DNA of 38,701 nucleotides from Pseudomonadales bacterium (GCA_021295855.1 JAGWBO010000018.1:1-38701), one strand, 5' to 3'. Numbered from the stretch's first letter, positions 24,515-34,732 are shown. Program-made: numbers and translations. Notes: generated by a model from the sequence alone, not told the origin.

Positions 24515-27500
24515 GCAACCTTTTCGGTCGTACCGGTGTCAATCGCGATAGCTTGAAGGAACGATTCAATATAAGTCATGCGTTCCTCAGCTTCGTGGTA
24601 GGTGTGGCGAATTCTCAGTTTCTTTCCGCTATCCACGAGTTCGTATTTCTCGCGTGCGTTACTTGCTTGAATGCGATTGAGCAACTTTGCGATGTCGAAC
24701 AATTCAGGATCGACAAACTCGATTAACCCACCGGCACGACTGAGTCGAATCGTGCCCACGCCACGATCAACTGCATCAAGTTTGATTTTGGTAACCCTGA
24801 ATAGATTGGCCATGACGTCAGGGATCGCCCCGAAACGATCGACGCATTCAGCCATGAGGTGATCAACTTCCAGTTTTGACATCGCGTTGGCGATGCGTTT
24901 GTACAAAATCAATCGACCCTTGACGTCTGGTAGATAGTCGCTTGGAATCAACGTCGCTACTTTGATGTCGACGTCATGACCTAATTCAAAGGGTTTGTCG
25001 AGATCTGGTACTCGGTCGCTCTTCATAGCCTCGATGGTCTCTTCGAGCATCCGAATATAGAAGTCATACCCGACGTCCATTATTTCGCCAGATTGTTCTT
25101 GTCCGAGCAATTCACCCGCACCGCGAATTTGCATGTCCTCCAGCGCTAGTTTGAATCCCGCGCCTAATTCATCCGCCTGCGCGATCGCTTCGAGTCGTCG
25201 CTTCGCCTTTGTCGTTAGAGTAAGTTCGGGCGCGGTCGTGAGATATGCATAGGCCTGATGATGTGAGCGCCCAACCCGTCCACGAATCTGGTGCAATTGC
25301 GCCAATCCCAACGTATCGGCTCGCTCGATCACGATTGTATTTGCATTTGGTATGTCGATGCCGCTCTCAATAATCGTGGTACAGACGAGTACGTTGCCTC
25401 TCCGATGATAGAAATCGGACATCGCTTGTTCAATTTGGAGTTTCGGCATCGCGCCGTGTGCGACGAGCACTCGGGCTTCAGGAACTAACTCACGAATCGA
25501 ATCCGCCGCGTCGAAAATCGAGTCAATTCGATTGTGCAAGTAATAAACCTGTCCTCCGCGATCTAGTTCACGCGTGATCGCATCCTGAATCTGCGACCAT
25601 TCGTGTTCCGCGACGAACGTTCGTATGGCTAATCTCGCAGCCGGAGGTGTCTCAATCAACGAGAGATCGCGGAGCCCTTCGAGTGTCATGTTCAAAGTCC
25701 GAGGAATCGGCGTCGCTGTCAAAGTCAGCAAGTCCACATTGGCTTTCAATTGACGCAGACGTTCTTTGTCTCGAACCCCGAACCGATGTTCTTCGTCAAC
25801 GATTAGCAGACCTAGATCTTTCGGCTCAACCGATGGGTTGAGAAGGTGGTGGGTGCCGATCGTGATATCCAATCGGCCGTCTGCGATTCGTGCGAGAATG
25901 TTTTCTCTTTCCTTTGTCGTCCGATGACGGGTGAGGTAGTCGATATTGATGGGCCAATCCGCGAAGCGGTCTTCGAGCGTCTCGAAATGTTGTCGAGCTA
26001 GAACGGTAGTTGGTACAAGCACAAATACCTGTTTCCCTTGCGACGCAACGTGAAACGCGGCTCGCATCGCAACCTCAGTCTTCCCGAATCCGACGTCGCC
26101 ACAAACCATACGGTCCATGGCTCGCACAGCGTTCAGATCGTCGATAATCGCGTCGACTGCCACGAGTTGGTCGTCCGTTAGTTGAAACTCACATTGATCG
26201 CAGAATCGCTCAAAATCCACGTTAGCGTGCGCGTATGCATAACTCTGATGTAGCTCCCTACGCGCGAACATGCTTAAGAGTTCAGCAGCAACATCATGGA
26301 CTTTGCGTTCAGCTCGTTCCCGTACTTTCCGCCATCGATCGCTCCCGAGGTGGTCGATTCGCAGATCCTCTTCATCCACACCAACGTATCGTGTGATCAG
26401 ATGAAGCGAAGTCACCGGAATGCGAAGTAGGTCACCATTAGCGTATTCAAGCGTTACGAACTCGTTCTCAATATCCTCGATCGCAAGGGACGTTAAGCCG
26501 CGATAGATCCCAACACCATGATCGATGTGTACGACCGGAGTGCCAATATCAATCTCGAATAAGTTTCGTATGACAAGACTTGGATCAACCTCGGACTTCC
26601 TTGCGCGTACGGATACTGCGGCGCTGTGCGAATCGAACAGGTCCGTCTCGCAAATCAATTCGATATCCGGGAAAGCACAACTCCGATCGATCGGTGCGAC
26701 CGCAACGCCTAATTGACTCGCGGAGTCTCGAAACGCCTCGAATGACTCGACTGCTCGCGGTACGATGTTCGATTTCCCGAGAAAATCGGTCAGGAATTCA
26801 CGTCGACCATTGGTTTCCGCGACAAACAATGTTCTACGGCTGGTATTCGCCAAGTGATCCAGAAGGCGCGCCAGGGGTCTTTGCGAGCGTCGATTAGCGA
26901 CTAAGTTCGGAAGCGACGCCGATTCAATCACATCGACGTTTCGATGGGAGGAATCAACATTAACTATTTGAATTCTCGAGAATTTATTCCAGAGAGCGTG
27001 CGCTTCGTCTAGGCGTAGGTATAACCGAGATGGAGGTAATAAAGGTCGCTTGGGATCAAATCGATATGACTCATATCGCCGTTCAATCTCTTCCCAGAAC
27101 GCTCCACCATGTTCTTGTACGCCTTCGTCGAAAACGAAACTGGCATTTTCAGTGAAGTAGTCAAAAAACGTAGCTGTTTCTTTAAAAAACAGTGGTAGGT
27201 AACACTCGATTCCGTCTGGCGCAACACCGCTACTTACATCCTGGTAGTCAGGGCAATACCTGACATCTTCGTCAAAACTCGCGTGCCATGACTGCCTAAA
27301 CTGCGTAACGCCTTCGTCGTCCAAACGGAACTCATGTGCGGGCAATATCGATACGCTTTCAGTTCGTTCAGTGGTGAGTTGGGTGTCAATTCCAAAATAA
27401 CGGAGACTATCGACCTCGTCATCGAACGTGTCGATGCGCAGCGGCTGCGACACTCCCATGGGAAATACATCCATCAGTGATCCTCGAATCGAGAATTCCC

Positions 27501-28020
27501 CTGGTTCGTAAACGGTGTCCACACGACGGTAGCCAGTCTCTAAGAACCGCTTCGCCTGTTCATCTAACTTAAAACGATCGCCAACTTTCAAGACAAACGA
27601 ACGAGCTCGTACGTACTCTGGTGGCACCATACGCTGCATGATCGTGCGAACTGGGACTATGAGCACACCTGCGTGCAAGTCGGGAAGTTGGTAGAGAGTC
27701 CGCAGTCGCTCTGAAATTAAGGCGAGCGGAGGCGAAAACCGGTCGTAAGGGAGGGTTTCATAATCTGGGAAAGTTCGAATCGAGAGGTCTGGCGCAAAGA
27801 ATGCGATCTCTGCTTCATAGCGACGCGCATTTTCGGAGTTGTTCGCGACGACAACGATTAAGCCGTGTCTGTCTTTGGCCAATTCGGCGATATTGCGACT
27901 TGCGGCACATCCGTGTACGTTCGCCCACCGTCGTACTTGACCAGCCCGCGGAAAGCCTAGAGTGCTTCCACTCTCGATCACAGCGTTCTCATTTCTTAAC
28001 AAGGAAATTGCCGAACACAC
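24511..28020 (-). CDS. mfd: Transcription-repair coupling factor Mfd
   Basis: 1169 residues, against 1148 in E. coli, and collinear with it throughout. Mfd is an ATP-dependent translocase that removes stalled RNA polymerase from DNA lesions and recruits UvrA. The UvrB-like N-terminal module is present (ETLPYDRFSPPLALISERL, VPVRTIMQRM, FSIRGSLMDVFPMG). The RNA-polymerase-interaction domain has VVHIDHGVGIYRGLTSL. The helicase motifs follow: VCGDVGFGKTEVAMRAA at about residue 640, DEEHRFG, LTATPIPRTLNM and HQIRGRVGRSHHQAYAY. The start is GTG 28020 with a weak ribosome binding site; a GTG 14 codons on is an alternative. It is followed by csiV with a 4-nt overlap. A ~580-nt non-coding region lies upstream. 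Confidence 0.97.
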   Translation of the reverse strand: MCSAISLLRNENAVIESGSTLGFPRAGQVRRWANVHGCAASRNIAELAKDRHGLIVVVANNSENARRYEAEIAFFAPDLSIRTFPDYETLPYDRFSPPLALISERLRTLYQLPDLHAGVLIVPVRTIMQRMVPPEYVRARSFVLKVGDRFKLDEQAKRFLETGYRRVDTVYEPGEFSIRGSLMDVFPMGVSQPLRIDTFDDEVDSLRYFGIDTQLTTERTESVSILPAHEFRLDDEGVTQFRQSWHASFDEDVRYCPDYQDVSSGVAPDGIECYLPLFFKETATFFDYFTENASFVFDEGVQEHGGAFWEEIERRYESYRFDPKRPLLPPSRLYLRLDEAHALWNKFSRIQIVNVDSSHRNVDVIESASLPNLVANRRSQRPLARLLDHLANTSRRTLFVAETNGRREFLTDFLGKSNIVPRAVESFEAFRDSASQLGVAVAPIDRSCAFPDIELICETDLFDSHSAAVSVRARKSEVDPSLVIRNLFEIDIGTPVVHIDHGVGIYRGLTSLAIEDIENEFVTLEYANGDLLRIPVTSLHLITRYVGVDEEDLRIDHLGSDRWRKVRERAERKVHDVAAELLSMFARRELHQSYAYAHANVDFERFCDQCEFQLTDDQLVAVDAIIDDLNAVRAMDRMVCGDVGFGKTEVAMRAAFHVASQGKQVFVLVPTTVLARQHFETLEDRFADWPINIDYLTRHRTTKERENILARIADGRLDITIGTHHLLNPSVEPKDLGLLIVDEEHRFGVRDKERLRQLKANVDLLTLTATPIPRTLNMTLEGLRDLSLIETPPAARLAIRTFVAEHEWSQIQDAITRELDRGGQVYYLHNRIDSIFDAADSIRELVPEARVLVAHGAMPKLQIEQAMSDFYHRRGNVLVCTTIIESGIDIPNANTIVIERADTLGLAQLHQIRGRVGRSHHQAYAYLTTAPELTLTTKAKRRLEAIAQADELGAGFKLALEDMQIRGAGELLGQEQSGEIMDVGYDFYIRMLEETIEAMKSDRVPDLDKPFELGHDVDIKVATLIPSDYLPDVKGRLILYKRIANAMSKLEVDHLMAECVDRFGAIPDVMANLFRVTKIKLDAVDRGVGTIRLSRAGGLIEFVDPELFDIAKLLNRIQASNAREKYELVDSGKKLRIRHTYHEAEERMTYIESFLQAIAIDTGTTEKVA

Positions 28021-28599
28021 TCAGCTTCTTTTGATTAGGATGACGCTAACGGAAGGCGACTGCTGTAGATGGCGCTTCCTCAAATCGAACGATCGCCTTA
28101 ACGGGACGATCGCTTCGGGACCGCGCTAAGACACGGGGCGCAAATTCTAAGAACCGCGGATCGTAGGATCGCGTCCGATCGTTGACCAGTGACCGCGAGA
28201 AGTGTCAAATCGCGAGTGCTTCGCGAACCATAAGTCAAACGGAATTGCCTTAACCGAACACACTTTCAACTCACCGCACGAGATTTTGGGAGAGAGATGC
28301 CTCCATCTGTCTATCCCTCGCGAATTCACGGGGATAAATCTGTTAGAATTTTGCGGTGTTGTTCGTGCGTAGTTCGTACAAAGCTGATTGAATTGACGCG
28401 ATTTTTTCTGTGACGTGTCATCGAACGAACGACGATTGGTTCATGCAAACGGAGTTGCGTGATCGAACTCTCACGGATCGAGTATTCGCATATCTCACCC
28501 ATCATAACGAGCCGTCTGGCTTGGTGTACTTCGGCCTAGCTGCTGGCTACATTTGCGAATGTACATCACCCACCTGAGACGCTGTCTAACTCAAAACAC
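28021..28599. other. Long non-coding divergent region between mfd and the oxidoreductase operon
   Basis: 579 nt without a credible gene; the short open frames have no family features. It must hold promoters for both sides. Visible structures are a direct repeat ACGATCGC at 28089 and 28106, many GATCG words between 28089 and 28181, and a small hairpin TCGCGA-GTGCT-TCGCGA at about 28209-28225. An isolated TAGAAT at 28344-28349 resembles a -10 hexamer, but no good -35 is spaced before it. No riboswitch or tRNA was recognised. Confidence 0.5.
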
Positions 28600-30381
28600 A
28601 TGAATCCGACTGATATCCGCGCGCCGGAGTACTTCCACAAAGTGGTCGACTGTCAATGGGCATGTCCAGCTCATACGCCGGTACCCGAGTACATTCGAAT
28701 GATCGCAGCAGGTCAGTACACGGAAGCGTACATGATCAACTGGGAATCCAATGTTTTTCCCGGCATTCTGGGTCGAACATGCGATCGGCCCTGCGAGCCG
28801 GCTTGTCGAAGGGTTCGAACCGAAGAGAAGCCAGTCGCAATTTGTCGGTTGAAGCGCGTCGCCGCTGATCACAAGGGGGACATTGGGCACTTCCTTCCTC
28901 AGGTTCCGAAGGACAAAAATGGAAAGCGCGTCGCGTTATTAGGCGCTGGTCCTGCATCTCTTGCGGTAGCTCGCGATCTACTACCTTTTGGTTACACGGT
29001 CGACATGTTTGATCAAGATCCGGCAGGCGGTGGCATGATGCGTAGCCAAATCCCTGCATTCCGCCTGCCAGCGGACGTACTGGAGGAAGAGGTCGACTTG
29101 ATCGTCAACATGGGCGTCAATGCGACTTACGGGTATGAAATCACGAGCATGAAAGAGATGCTCGATATGAATTACGATGCCTATTTCGTAGGGACAGGTG
29201 CTCCGCGGGGTCGCGATCTTGATTTACCTGGCCGCAAAGAAGTAGATGAACACATATCAATCGGTATCGATTGGCTTTCAAGCGTCGCATTTGGCCACAC
29301 GACGTCTATCAGCGGTAAGGTTATCGTGATGGGCGGCGGTAATACCGCAATGGATTGCTGTCGTACTTCTAAGCGCCTCGGCGCAGAAACCGTAACAGTC
29401 GTTGTTCGTTCAGGCTTCGAGGTGATGAAAGCCAGCGAATGGGAAAAAGAAGATGCGATGTCGGAAGGAATTCCGATTATCAACAATCGTCCACCGAAAG
29501 AGTTCGTTCACGAAAACGGCAAACTGAAGGGGATTATTTTTGAATGCGTTAAGCCGATTGAAGAAGCCGGTCGCCTGAAGTACGTTCCGACCGGTGAGCC
29601 CGACGTGTTCATTGAGTGCGATCACATCCTAATGGCGATTGGTCAAGAAAACCATTGCCCGTGGATCGAGCGTGATATCGGGATCGAGTTTGACAAGTGG
29701 GATTGTCCGATTCTTGACGAAGTAACGCTGCAGTCGACTCATCCCAAGATCTTCTTTGGCGGTGATTCAGCCTTTGGACCTGAGAACATTATTTGGGCTT
29801 CAGCGCATGCCCACCAGGCCGCAATTTCGATTCACCTGATGTGCCAAGGCAAGGATCCGAAATCTGATCGACCACCCGAAGGACTGAACTTAATCAGTCA
29901 GAAAATGGGAGTCCACGAGTGGGCGTACGACGCGGAACATGACGCGTCGAAGCGCTACCTTGTGCCACACGCGAATCGACGCCGTTCCCTTGAGAACATC
30001 AAAGTTGAGGTCGAACTCGGCTTTGATGAGATACTGGGAAGTCGTGAAGCACAGCGGTGTTTGAACTGCGACGTTCAGACGGTGTTTACCGAAAAGCTCT
30101 GCATCGAATGTGACGCGTGCGTTGATATTTGTCCGATGGATTGCATCACGTTTACGTCGAACGAAGAAGAGGCGCAGCTGCGCAATCTACTAACCGCGCC
30201 AGCACCGAATCTCGAACAAGCCTTGTATGTATCGACCGAACTCGAGACAGGGCGCGTGATGGTGAAAGACGAAGACGTGTGCCTTCACTGTGGATTGTGC
30301 GCTGAACGCTGTCCGACGAACGCGTGGGATATGCAGAAATCTGTTATTCATATACCGCAACTCGGGTCTTACGCGGAATGA
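28600..30381 (+). CDS. GltD-like Fe-S flavoprotein with C-terminal 2x[4Fe-4S] ferredoxin
   Basis: 593 residues. The N-terminal Fe-S module resembles that of glutamate synthase small subunit and dihydropyrimidine dehydrogenase: Cys18, Cys22, Cys61, Cys65 and Cys69. An FAD-binding Rossmann motif VALLGAGPAS lies at 111-120, and an NAD(P)-binding one VIVMGGGNTAMD at 241-252. The C-terminus is a ferredoxin with two CxxCxxCxxxCP clusters at 501-512 and 561-572. The protein probably moves electrons between NAD(P)H and the oxidoreductase encoded next. The downstream gene starts within its stop (ATGA), so the two are coupled. It is not part of a glutamate synthase, since no large subunit is present. 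Direction of electron flow is inference. Confidence 0.87.
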   Translation: MNPTDIRAPEYFHKVVDCQWACPAHTPVPEYIRMIAAGQYTEAYMINWESNVFPGILGRTCDRPCEPACRRVRTEEKPVAICRLKRVAADHKGDIGHFLPQVPKDKNGKRVALLGAGPASLAVARDLLPFGYTVDMFDQDPAGGGMMRSQIPAFRLPADVLEEEVDLIVNMGVNATYGYEITSMKEMLDMNYDAYFVGTGAPRGRDLDLPGRKEVDEHISIGIDWLSSVAFGHTTSISGKVIVMGGGNTAMDCCRTSKRLGAETVTVVVRSGFEVMKASEWEKEDAMSEGIPIINNRPPKEFVHENGKLKGIIFECVKPIEEAGRLKYVPTGEPDVFIECDHILMAIGQENHCPWIERDIGIEFDKWDCPILDEVTLQSTHPKIFFGGDSAFGPENIIWASAHAHQAAISIHLMCQGKDPKSDRPPEGLNLISQKMGVHEWAYDAEHDASKRYLVPHANRRRSLENIKVEVELGFDEILGSREAQRCLNCDVQTVFTEKLCIECDACVDICPMDCITFTSNEEEAQLRNLLTAPAPNLEQALYVSTELETGRVMVKDEDVCLHCGLCAERCPTNAWDMQKSVIHIPQLGSYAE

Positions 30382-32201
30382 CGAGTTACAACGACTTCGT
30401 AATTCGATTTGCCAACGTCAACGGTTCAGGGTCGGCAAGTGCAAACGGTATGTTCGCCAAAGCGCTCTTTCGCATGGGTATTCCCGTTGCGTCACGCAAT
30501 ATATTTCCATCGAACATTCAAGGATTGCCAACCTGGTTCGAAGTTCGCGTCTCAGAACAAGAGTATTTCGGCCGTCGAAGCGAAGTTGACATCATGGTGG
30601 CGATGAATGCCGAGACATTCGAGCAAGATGTTGCCGCCTTGCGTTCAGGCGGATACTTGCTTTACGACAGCACGAAAGGTCGCGATCCGAGATTAGCACG
30701 CGACGACGTGGTCCCAGTTGGAGTGCCAATTGCGCGATTGATTTTGTCCGAATTCACGGATCCAAAACAACGCCAACTCTTCAAGAATATAGTGTATCTC
30801 GGGGTTCTTACGTCTCTGCTGAACATCGATTTCAGCGTGATTACCAACATGGTGTCGACCCAATACAAAGGGAAGGATGAACTGATACAACCGAACATTC
30901 ACGCACTAGAGATTGGTCGATCGTACGCGCAGAACTACCTAGATTGCCCATTACCTATCCAAGTTCGGCATTCAGAAAAGCTTGCTGATAGGATTTTCGT
31001 CGATGGCAATGAAGCAGCTGCTTTAGGCGCAATTTACGGTGGCGCAACGGTTTGCGCTTGGTATCCAATCACGCCTTCAACCTCGATGGCGGAAGCGTAC
31101 GAACAGCACGCCGGCAGACTACGCATAGACTCGGACACGTCGGAACGCAAGTTCGCCATCATCCAAGCCGAGGATGAACTGGCAGCGCTGGGCATTGTCA
31201 TCGGTGCAGGTTGGAATGGCGCAAGAGCGTTTACTGCTACGAGTGGTCCAGGGATTTCACTCATGACAGAATTTCTTGGCCTAGCGTACTTTGCGGAGAT
31301 TCCCGCGGTACTCTTCGATATTCAGCGAGCCGGTCCTTCGACAGGAATGCCCACACGTACGCAACAAGCAGATCTTTTAGCAGCGGCGTATGCGTCACAT
31401 GGCGACACCAAGCACCCGTTGCTGTTCCCGTCAACTCCGCGCGAATGCTTTGACTTTGCGGCCAGCGCATTTGATTTCGCTGATCGACTCCAAACGCCGA
31501 TACTCGTAATGAGTGATCTGGATTTGGGGATGAACGAAATTACATCCGAAGCGTTCGAGTGGGACGATAAAAGAAAGTACGACCGCGGTAAGGTTCTGAG
31601 TGAAGACGATCTTGACCGTATGGACGTCTTTGGGCGCTACTTAGATATTGATGGCGACGGAATCGGCTACCGAACATTACCAGGCACACACCCATCGAAA
31701 GGATCGTTCTTCACACGCGGTACATCCCGAGACGAATACGCCACTTACACCGAGGATCCAGATGCATACAGCAAGAACATGGATCGATTGTTGGCGAAGT
31801 GGGAAACAGCGAAGTCGATTCTGCCATCGGCCGAGATTGAGAATGAAGAACGTCGCGCTGGCATCATTTACTACGGCACAAGTGCTACGCCGATGTCCGA
31901 ATGCTTAACGATACTGGACGAACACGGTATCGAACTTGACACCATGCGCATCCGGTCATTTCCGTTCGGACCAGAGGTAGTTGACTTCATCGATAACCAC
32001 GAGATCGTGTTCATGGTCGAGCAGAACCGGGATGCACAAATGAAGATGCTGATGGTGAACGAACTTGATCTGATGCCTTCAAGTATCGAGTCGATTTTGT
32101 ATTACGGTGGCATGTCGATCTCAGCGGACTTCATCGTGGACGAAGTGCTGTCGTACTATCAAGCCAATAACATACCGCGCATCAAGGTGGTCTCGACGTG
32201 A
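30378..32201 (+). CDS. korA: 2-oxoacid:acceptor oxidoreductase, fused gamma-alpha subunit
   Basis: 607 residues from ATG 30378, which overlaps the flavoprotein stop as ATGA. Residues ~8-195 are the gamma-type domain (RFANVNGSGSASANGMFAKA, VAMNAETFEQDVAALRSGGY). From about 205 comes the alpha-type pyrimidine-binding domain (GNEAAALGAIYGGATVCAWY, then PITPSTSMAEAY, AIIQAEDELAALGIVIGAGW and ATSGPGISLMTEFLGLAY). The C-terminal domain is present to PSSIESILYYGGMS. With the beta subunit it should oxidise a 2-oxoacid plus CoA to acyl-CoA and CO2. The substrate is most often 2-oxoglutarate for this architecture, but pyruvate or branched-chain acids cannot be excluded, so the symbol is tentative. Confidence 0.87.
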   Translation: MTSYNDFVIRFANVNGSGSASANGMFAKALFRMGIPVASRNIFPSNIQGLPTWFEVRVSEQEYFGRRSEVDIMVAMNAETFEQDVAALRSGGYLLYDSTKGRDPRLARDDVVPVGVPIARLILSEFTDPKQRQLFKNIVYLGVLTSLLNIDFSVITNMVSTQYKGKDELIQPNIHALEIGRSYAQNYLDCPLPIQVRHSEKLADRIFVDGNEAAALGAIYGGATVCAWYPITPSTSMAEAYEQHAGRLRIDSDTSERKFAIIQAEDELAALGIVIGAGWNGARAFTATSGPGISLMTEFLGLAYFAEIPAVLFDIQRAGPSTGMPTRTQQADLLAAAYASHGDTKHPLLFPSTPRECFDFAASAFDFADRLQTPILVMSDLDLGMNEITSEAFEWDDKRKYDRGKVLSEDDLDRMDVFGRYLDIDGDGIGYRTLPGTHPSKGSFFTRGTSRDEYATYTEDPDAYSKNMDRLLAKWETAKSILPSAEIENEERRAGIIYYGTSATPMSECLTILDEHGIELDTMRIRSFPFGPEVVDFIDNHEIVFMVEQNRDAQMKMLMVNELDLMPSSIESILYYGGMSISADFIVDEVLSYYQANNIPRIKVVST

Positions 32202-33253
32202 CTTTTGTACCCAAACCCAGAGTCCATCATCCACTTCTTCAGTTTAACGAAATTGGACTGACGAGACGCGATTACGAAGGATCGGTTTCGACACTTTGCG
32301 CGGGTTGCGGTCATGACTCCGTAAGTGCAGCCGTCGTAATAGCATGTAATGAATTAGCGATTCCACCACACCGTTTCGCCAAGATTTCTGGTATCGGATG
32401 CTCTTCGAAGACGCCCAGCTATTTCCTGGGTGCGTCACATGGATTTAATTCCGTGCATGGGCGTATGCCATCGGTTGCGACGGGAGCGAACCTCGCGAAC
32501 CATGAACTTCACTGCATCGGAGTGTCTGGGGACGGCGACAGTGCGTCAATCGGAGTAGGGCAGTTCGCGCATATCGTTCGCCGAAAGGTCAACATGCTTT
32601 ACATCGTTGACAACAACGGGACCTATGGCTTGACTAAAGGCCAATTCTCGGCCACGAACGATAGAGGCTCCACCAGCAAACGCGGCGTTCCAAATCTATA
32701 TTCGCCGATTGATCTCGTATCAATGGCACTACAGATAGGTGCGAGTTTCGTCGCTCGCAGTTTCTCAGGTGACAAGCAGCAACTCGTACCGTTGATTAAG
32801 GCGGCGATCATGCACAAAGGCTTCGCGTTTATCGACGTGATTTCTCCTTGCGTCATGTTCAATAACCACAACGGATCCACAAAGAGCTACCAGTACGTAC
32901 GGGAACATACCGCATCCATGGTCGATGCGCAGCTCGTTATGCCGCATGAACAGATCGAGATCGAGTATGCACCTGGTACGCATAAAGAGGTCGACATGCC
33001 TGACGGCAGTGTATTACGTTTGCGCAAGATATCGGAAACGTACGACCCACATGACCGCGTTGGAGCTCTGAACCATGTTCAACGTGCACAGGAACAAGGC
33101 GACGTGATCACAGGTCTCCTTTACGTAGATCCTATAGCCTCCGACATTCATGAAGTGCTCGAGACGACCAGCACCCCTCTTAATCAATTAGAGGAAACGG
33201 ATTTGTGTCCCGGTTCCGAAGCATTGACTGCTGTAAATGCGAGTTTCAGATAG
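32198..33253 (+). CDS. korB: 2-oxoacid:acceptor oxidoreductase, beta subunit
   Basis: 351 residues. It binds ThDP and one [4Fe-4S] cluster. The ThDP motif is GDGDSASIG (111-119) with NN at 139-140, and the cluster cysteines are probably Cys34, Cys37, Cys68 and Cys218 (CAGCGHD, GIGCSSKTP, ISPCVMFNN). The GTG start overlaps the alpha-subunit stop as GTGA. It is the last gene of the three-gene operon and is convergent with the porin gene, with 43 nt between. Electrons from the oxidised 2-oxoacid would pass through this cluster to the ferredoxin domain of the flavoprotein (inference from operon membership). Symbol tentative, as for the partner. Confidence 0.88.
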   Translation: MTFVPKPRVHHPLLQFNEIGLTRRDYEGSVSTLCAGCGHDSVSAAVVIACNELAIPPHRFAKISGIGCSSKTPSYFLGASHGFNSVHGRMPSVATGANLANHELHCIGVSGDGDSASIGVGQFAHIVRRKVNMLYIVDNNGTYGLTKGQFSATNDRGSTSKRGVPNLYSPIDLVSMALQIGASFVARSFSGDKQQLVPLIKAAIMHKGFAFIDVISPCVMFNNHNGSTKSYQYVREHTASMVDAQLVMPHEQIEIEYAPGTHKEVDMPDGSVLRLRKISETYDPHDRVGALNHVQRAQEQGDVITGLLYVDPIASDIHEVLETTSTPLNQLEETDLCPGSEALTAVNASFR

Positions 33254-33296
33254 CTTATGTATTCTGCGACCTAGACTCTAGCTCAGATTCGGTACT

Positions 33297-34565
33297 TTAC
33301 AGGGAGAACTGAACTGTAGCCCAGAGCTTCGTCGCGTCTATGCCATACGGCGTAGGTTTCCACTCTTCGTTCGCGTGGTAGTCGGCAAACTTCAGAATCC
33401 ACTTGTATTTACCAAACGTTCGCGTAGCGGCAATATCCACTTCTGTGCCGTAGGTCGGCAAGGATCTAAAGTTAGTATCAAATCGGTGTATCCCTACGGT
33501 TACATTCCAGCCAAGTACGCGTTCCTTCACGCGAATTTCTAAATCGCGGAGTCCGTCCGGGGGCGTGTTTACTAGGAACTTATCTGCTGCCCCAGCATAC
33601 CCGTGCAGCGTGGCAAGCGGCATTTTGAACGAATAACGACCATCTCCCTCAAGTAATGTGCCTTTGAGCTCCACACTTCCGGTCGAGTTCTCTTTTCTAA
33701 AGTTCGAGAAATCGACACCAATCGACGAATGAATGTGTAACAAGCGATCGAAATCCAATCCATCGTCTATGGAAGTTTGAATCGCGATTTCTCCTTTGCA
33801 CGAGCCTGACCAACCAAATTTCGAAGCATCGGTAAAACACGGACCTTCCAATGCGAAGCCCATTGTTCGGCTCGATAAGAAGATGTTCTCGTCGAAATCT
33901 AAGTTATACAAATACCCTGACAGATTACCGAACCCGGGCCACTCATACGATGCTCGGATCGCGATGCCATCAAGATCCCACTCTCTAGCGCCTCTGATGG
34001 GGTGGTCGCGTCCGAGTACTCGGTACACTTTTTCGACAAGTGCGCTTTCGAGTCTGAATTTATCGCCAAATTTCGCGTCAACACTAAGCGCGTCATAGGT
34101 CTGATGGTTCTGTCGCCACGCGACCGTTCCTAGATAGCGCTGCGGTAGTGCACCGTGATTGATGTATTGCCGACCATACCGGACCAGTGTTGATTCGCCG
34201 GCATATTCCACATACGCTTCATCCATTTCAGTACCCGAAGGATCGACCTCGGTTGCGTACTCGATCCGACCGTTGGTACCGCCATCGTTGTATGTATCGA
34301 TGCCAAAATCGTTTACATGCTCGGCCGCGAATACTGCACGAAAGTTCCTAACCTGAGGCGTGCGCAACGTCAGCAGTAACCTACCTGTGAGCGTATTCGC
34401 ACTCTTGTTGATGTTGTCATCGATCGTCCCATAGCGAATGCGCACGTCTGCCGAATATCGGTCATCTTCGCAGGTCGACTCTTTCGGGCATTCGTCGTCA
34501 GCAAACGTGACACTAGAAGCCAATGTCAGGCAGGCAACCGTTAAACCTAGTCTCATAAAACGCAT
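33297..34565 (-). CDS. Outer-membrane beta-barrel porin, alginate-export-like
   Basis: 422 residues. A signal peptide (LGLTVACLTLASSVTFA) is followed by a chain of alternating amphipathic strands. Motifs include VEYAGESTLVRYGRQYINHG and RYLGTVAWRQNHQTYDALSV, which resemble the alginate-export/porin family. Two cysteine pairs (CPKESTC near the N-terminus and CFTDASKFGWSGSC in mid-barrel) could form disulfides. The C-terminus WATVQFSL ends in Leu after a typical last strand, not the more common Phe. The substrate is unknown. It is divergent from gap and convergent with the oxidoreductase operon, so it is probably transcribed alone. Confidence 0.7.
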   Translation of the reverse strand: MRFMRLGLTVACLTLASSVTFADDECPKESTCEDDRYSADVRIRYGTIDDNINKSANTLTGRLLLTLRTPQVRNFRAVFAAEHVNDFGIDTYNDGGTNGRIEYATEVDPSGTEMDEAYVEYAGESTLVRYGRQYINHGALPQRYLGTVAWRQNHQTYDALSVDAKFGDKFRLESALVEKVYRVLGRDHPIRGAREWDLDGIAIRASYEWPGFGNLSGYLYNLDFDENIFLSSRTMGFALEGPCFTDASKFGWSGSCKGEIAIQTSIDDGLDFDRLLHIHSSIGVDFSNFRKENSTGSVELKGTLLEGDGRYSFKMPLATLHGYAGAADKFLVNTPPDGLRDLEIRVKERVLGWNVTVGIHRFDTNFRSLPTYGTEVDIAATRTFGKYKWILKFADYHANEEWKPTPYGIDATKLWATVQFSL

Positions 34566-34732
34566 GATTCGATTGTGTCTTGTCCAGACGTATTAAACGC
34601 AGATTGTTAAGGTTAGGTTTATGTGGACTCGCCCTCTTTTTCCGTTGAGAACTTTCACCTATCACGTTGAAGGCTTGATCGTGGGCAGTCTTATCATTCG
34701 CAGCTGCTAACGATTAGAAACTGCGGAATCCA

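Noticed and set aside
28321..28349. Promoter for the oxidoreductase operon around TAGAAT
   Set aside because: No acceptable -35 hexamer 16-18 bp upstream, and it is 250 nt from the start codon.
34667..34697. Promoter for gap: TTGAAG and TATCAT
   Set aside because: The spacer is 19 bp and the -35 match is weak; not strong enough to list.
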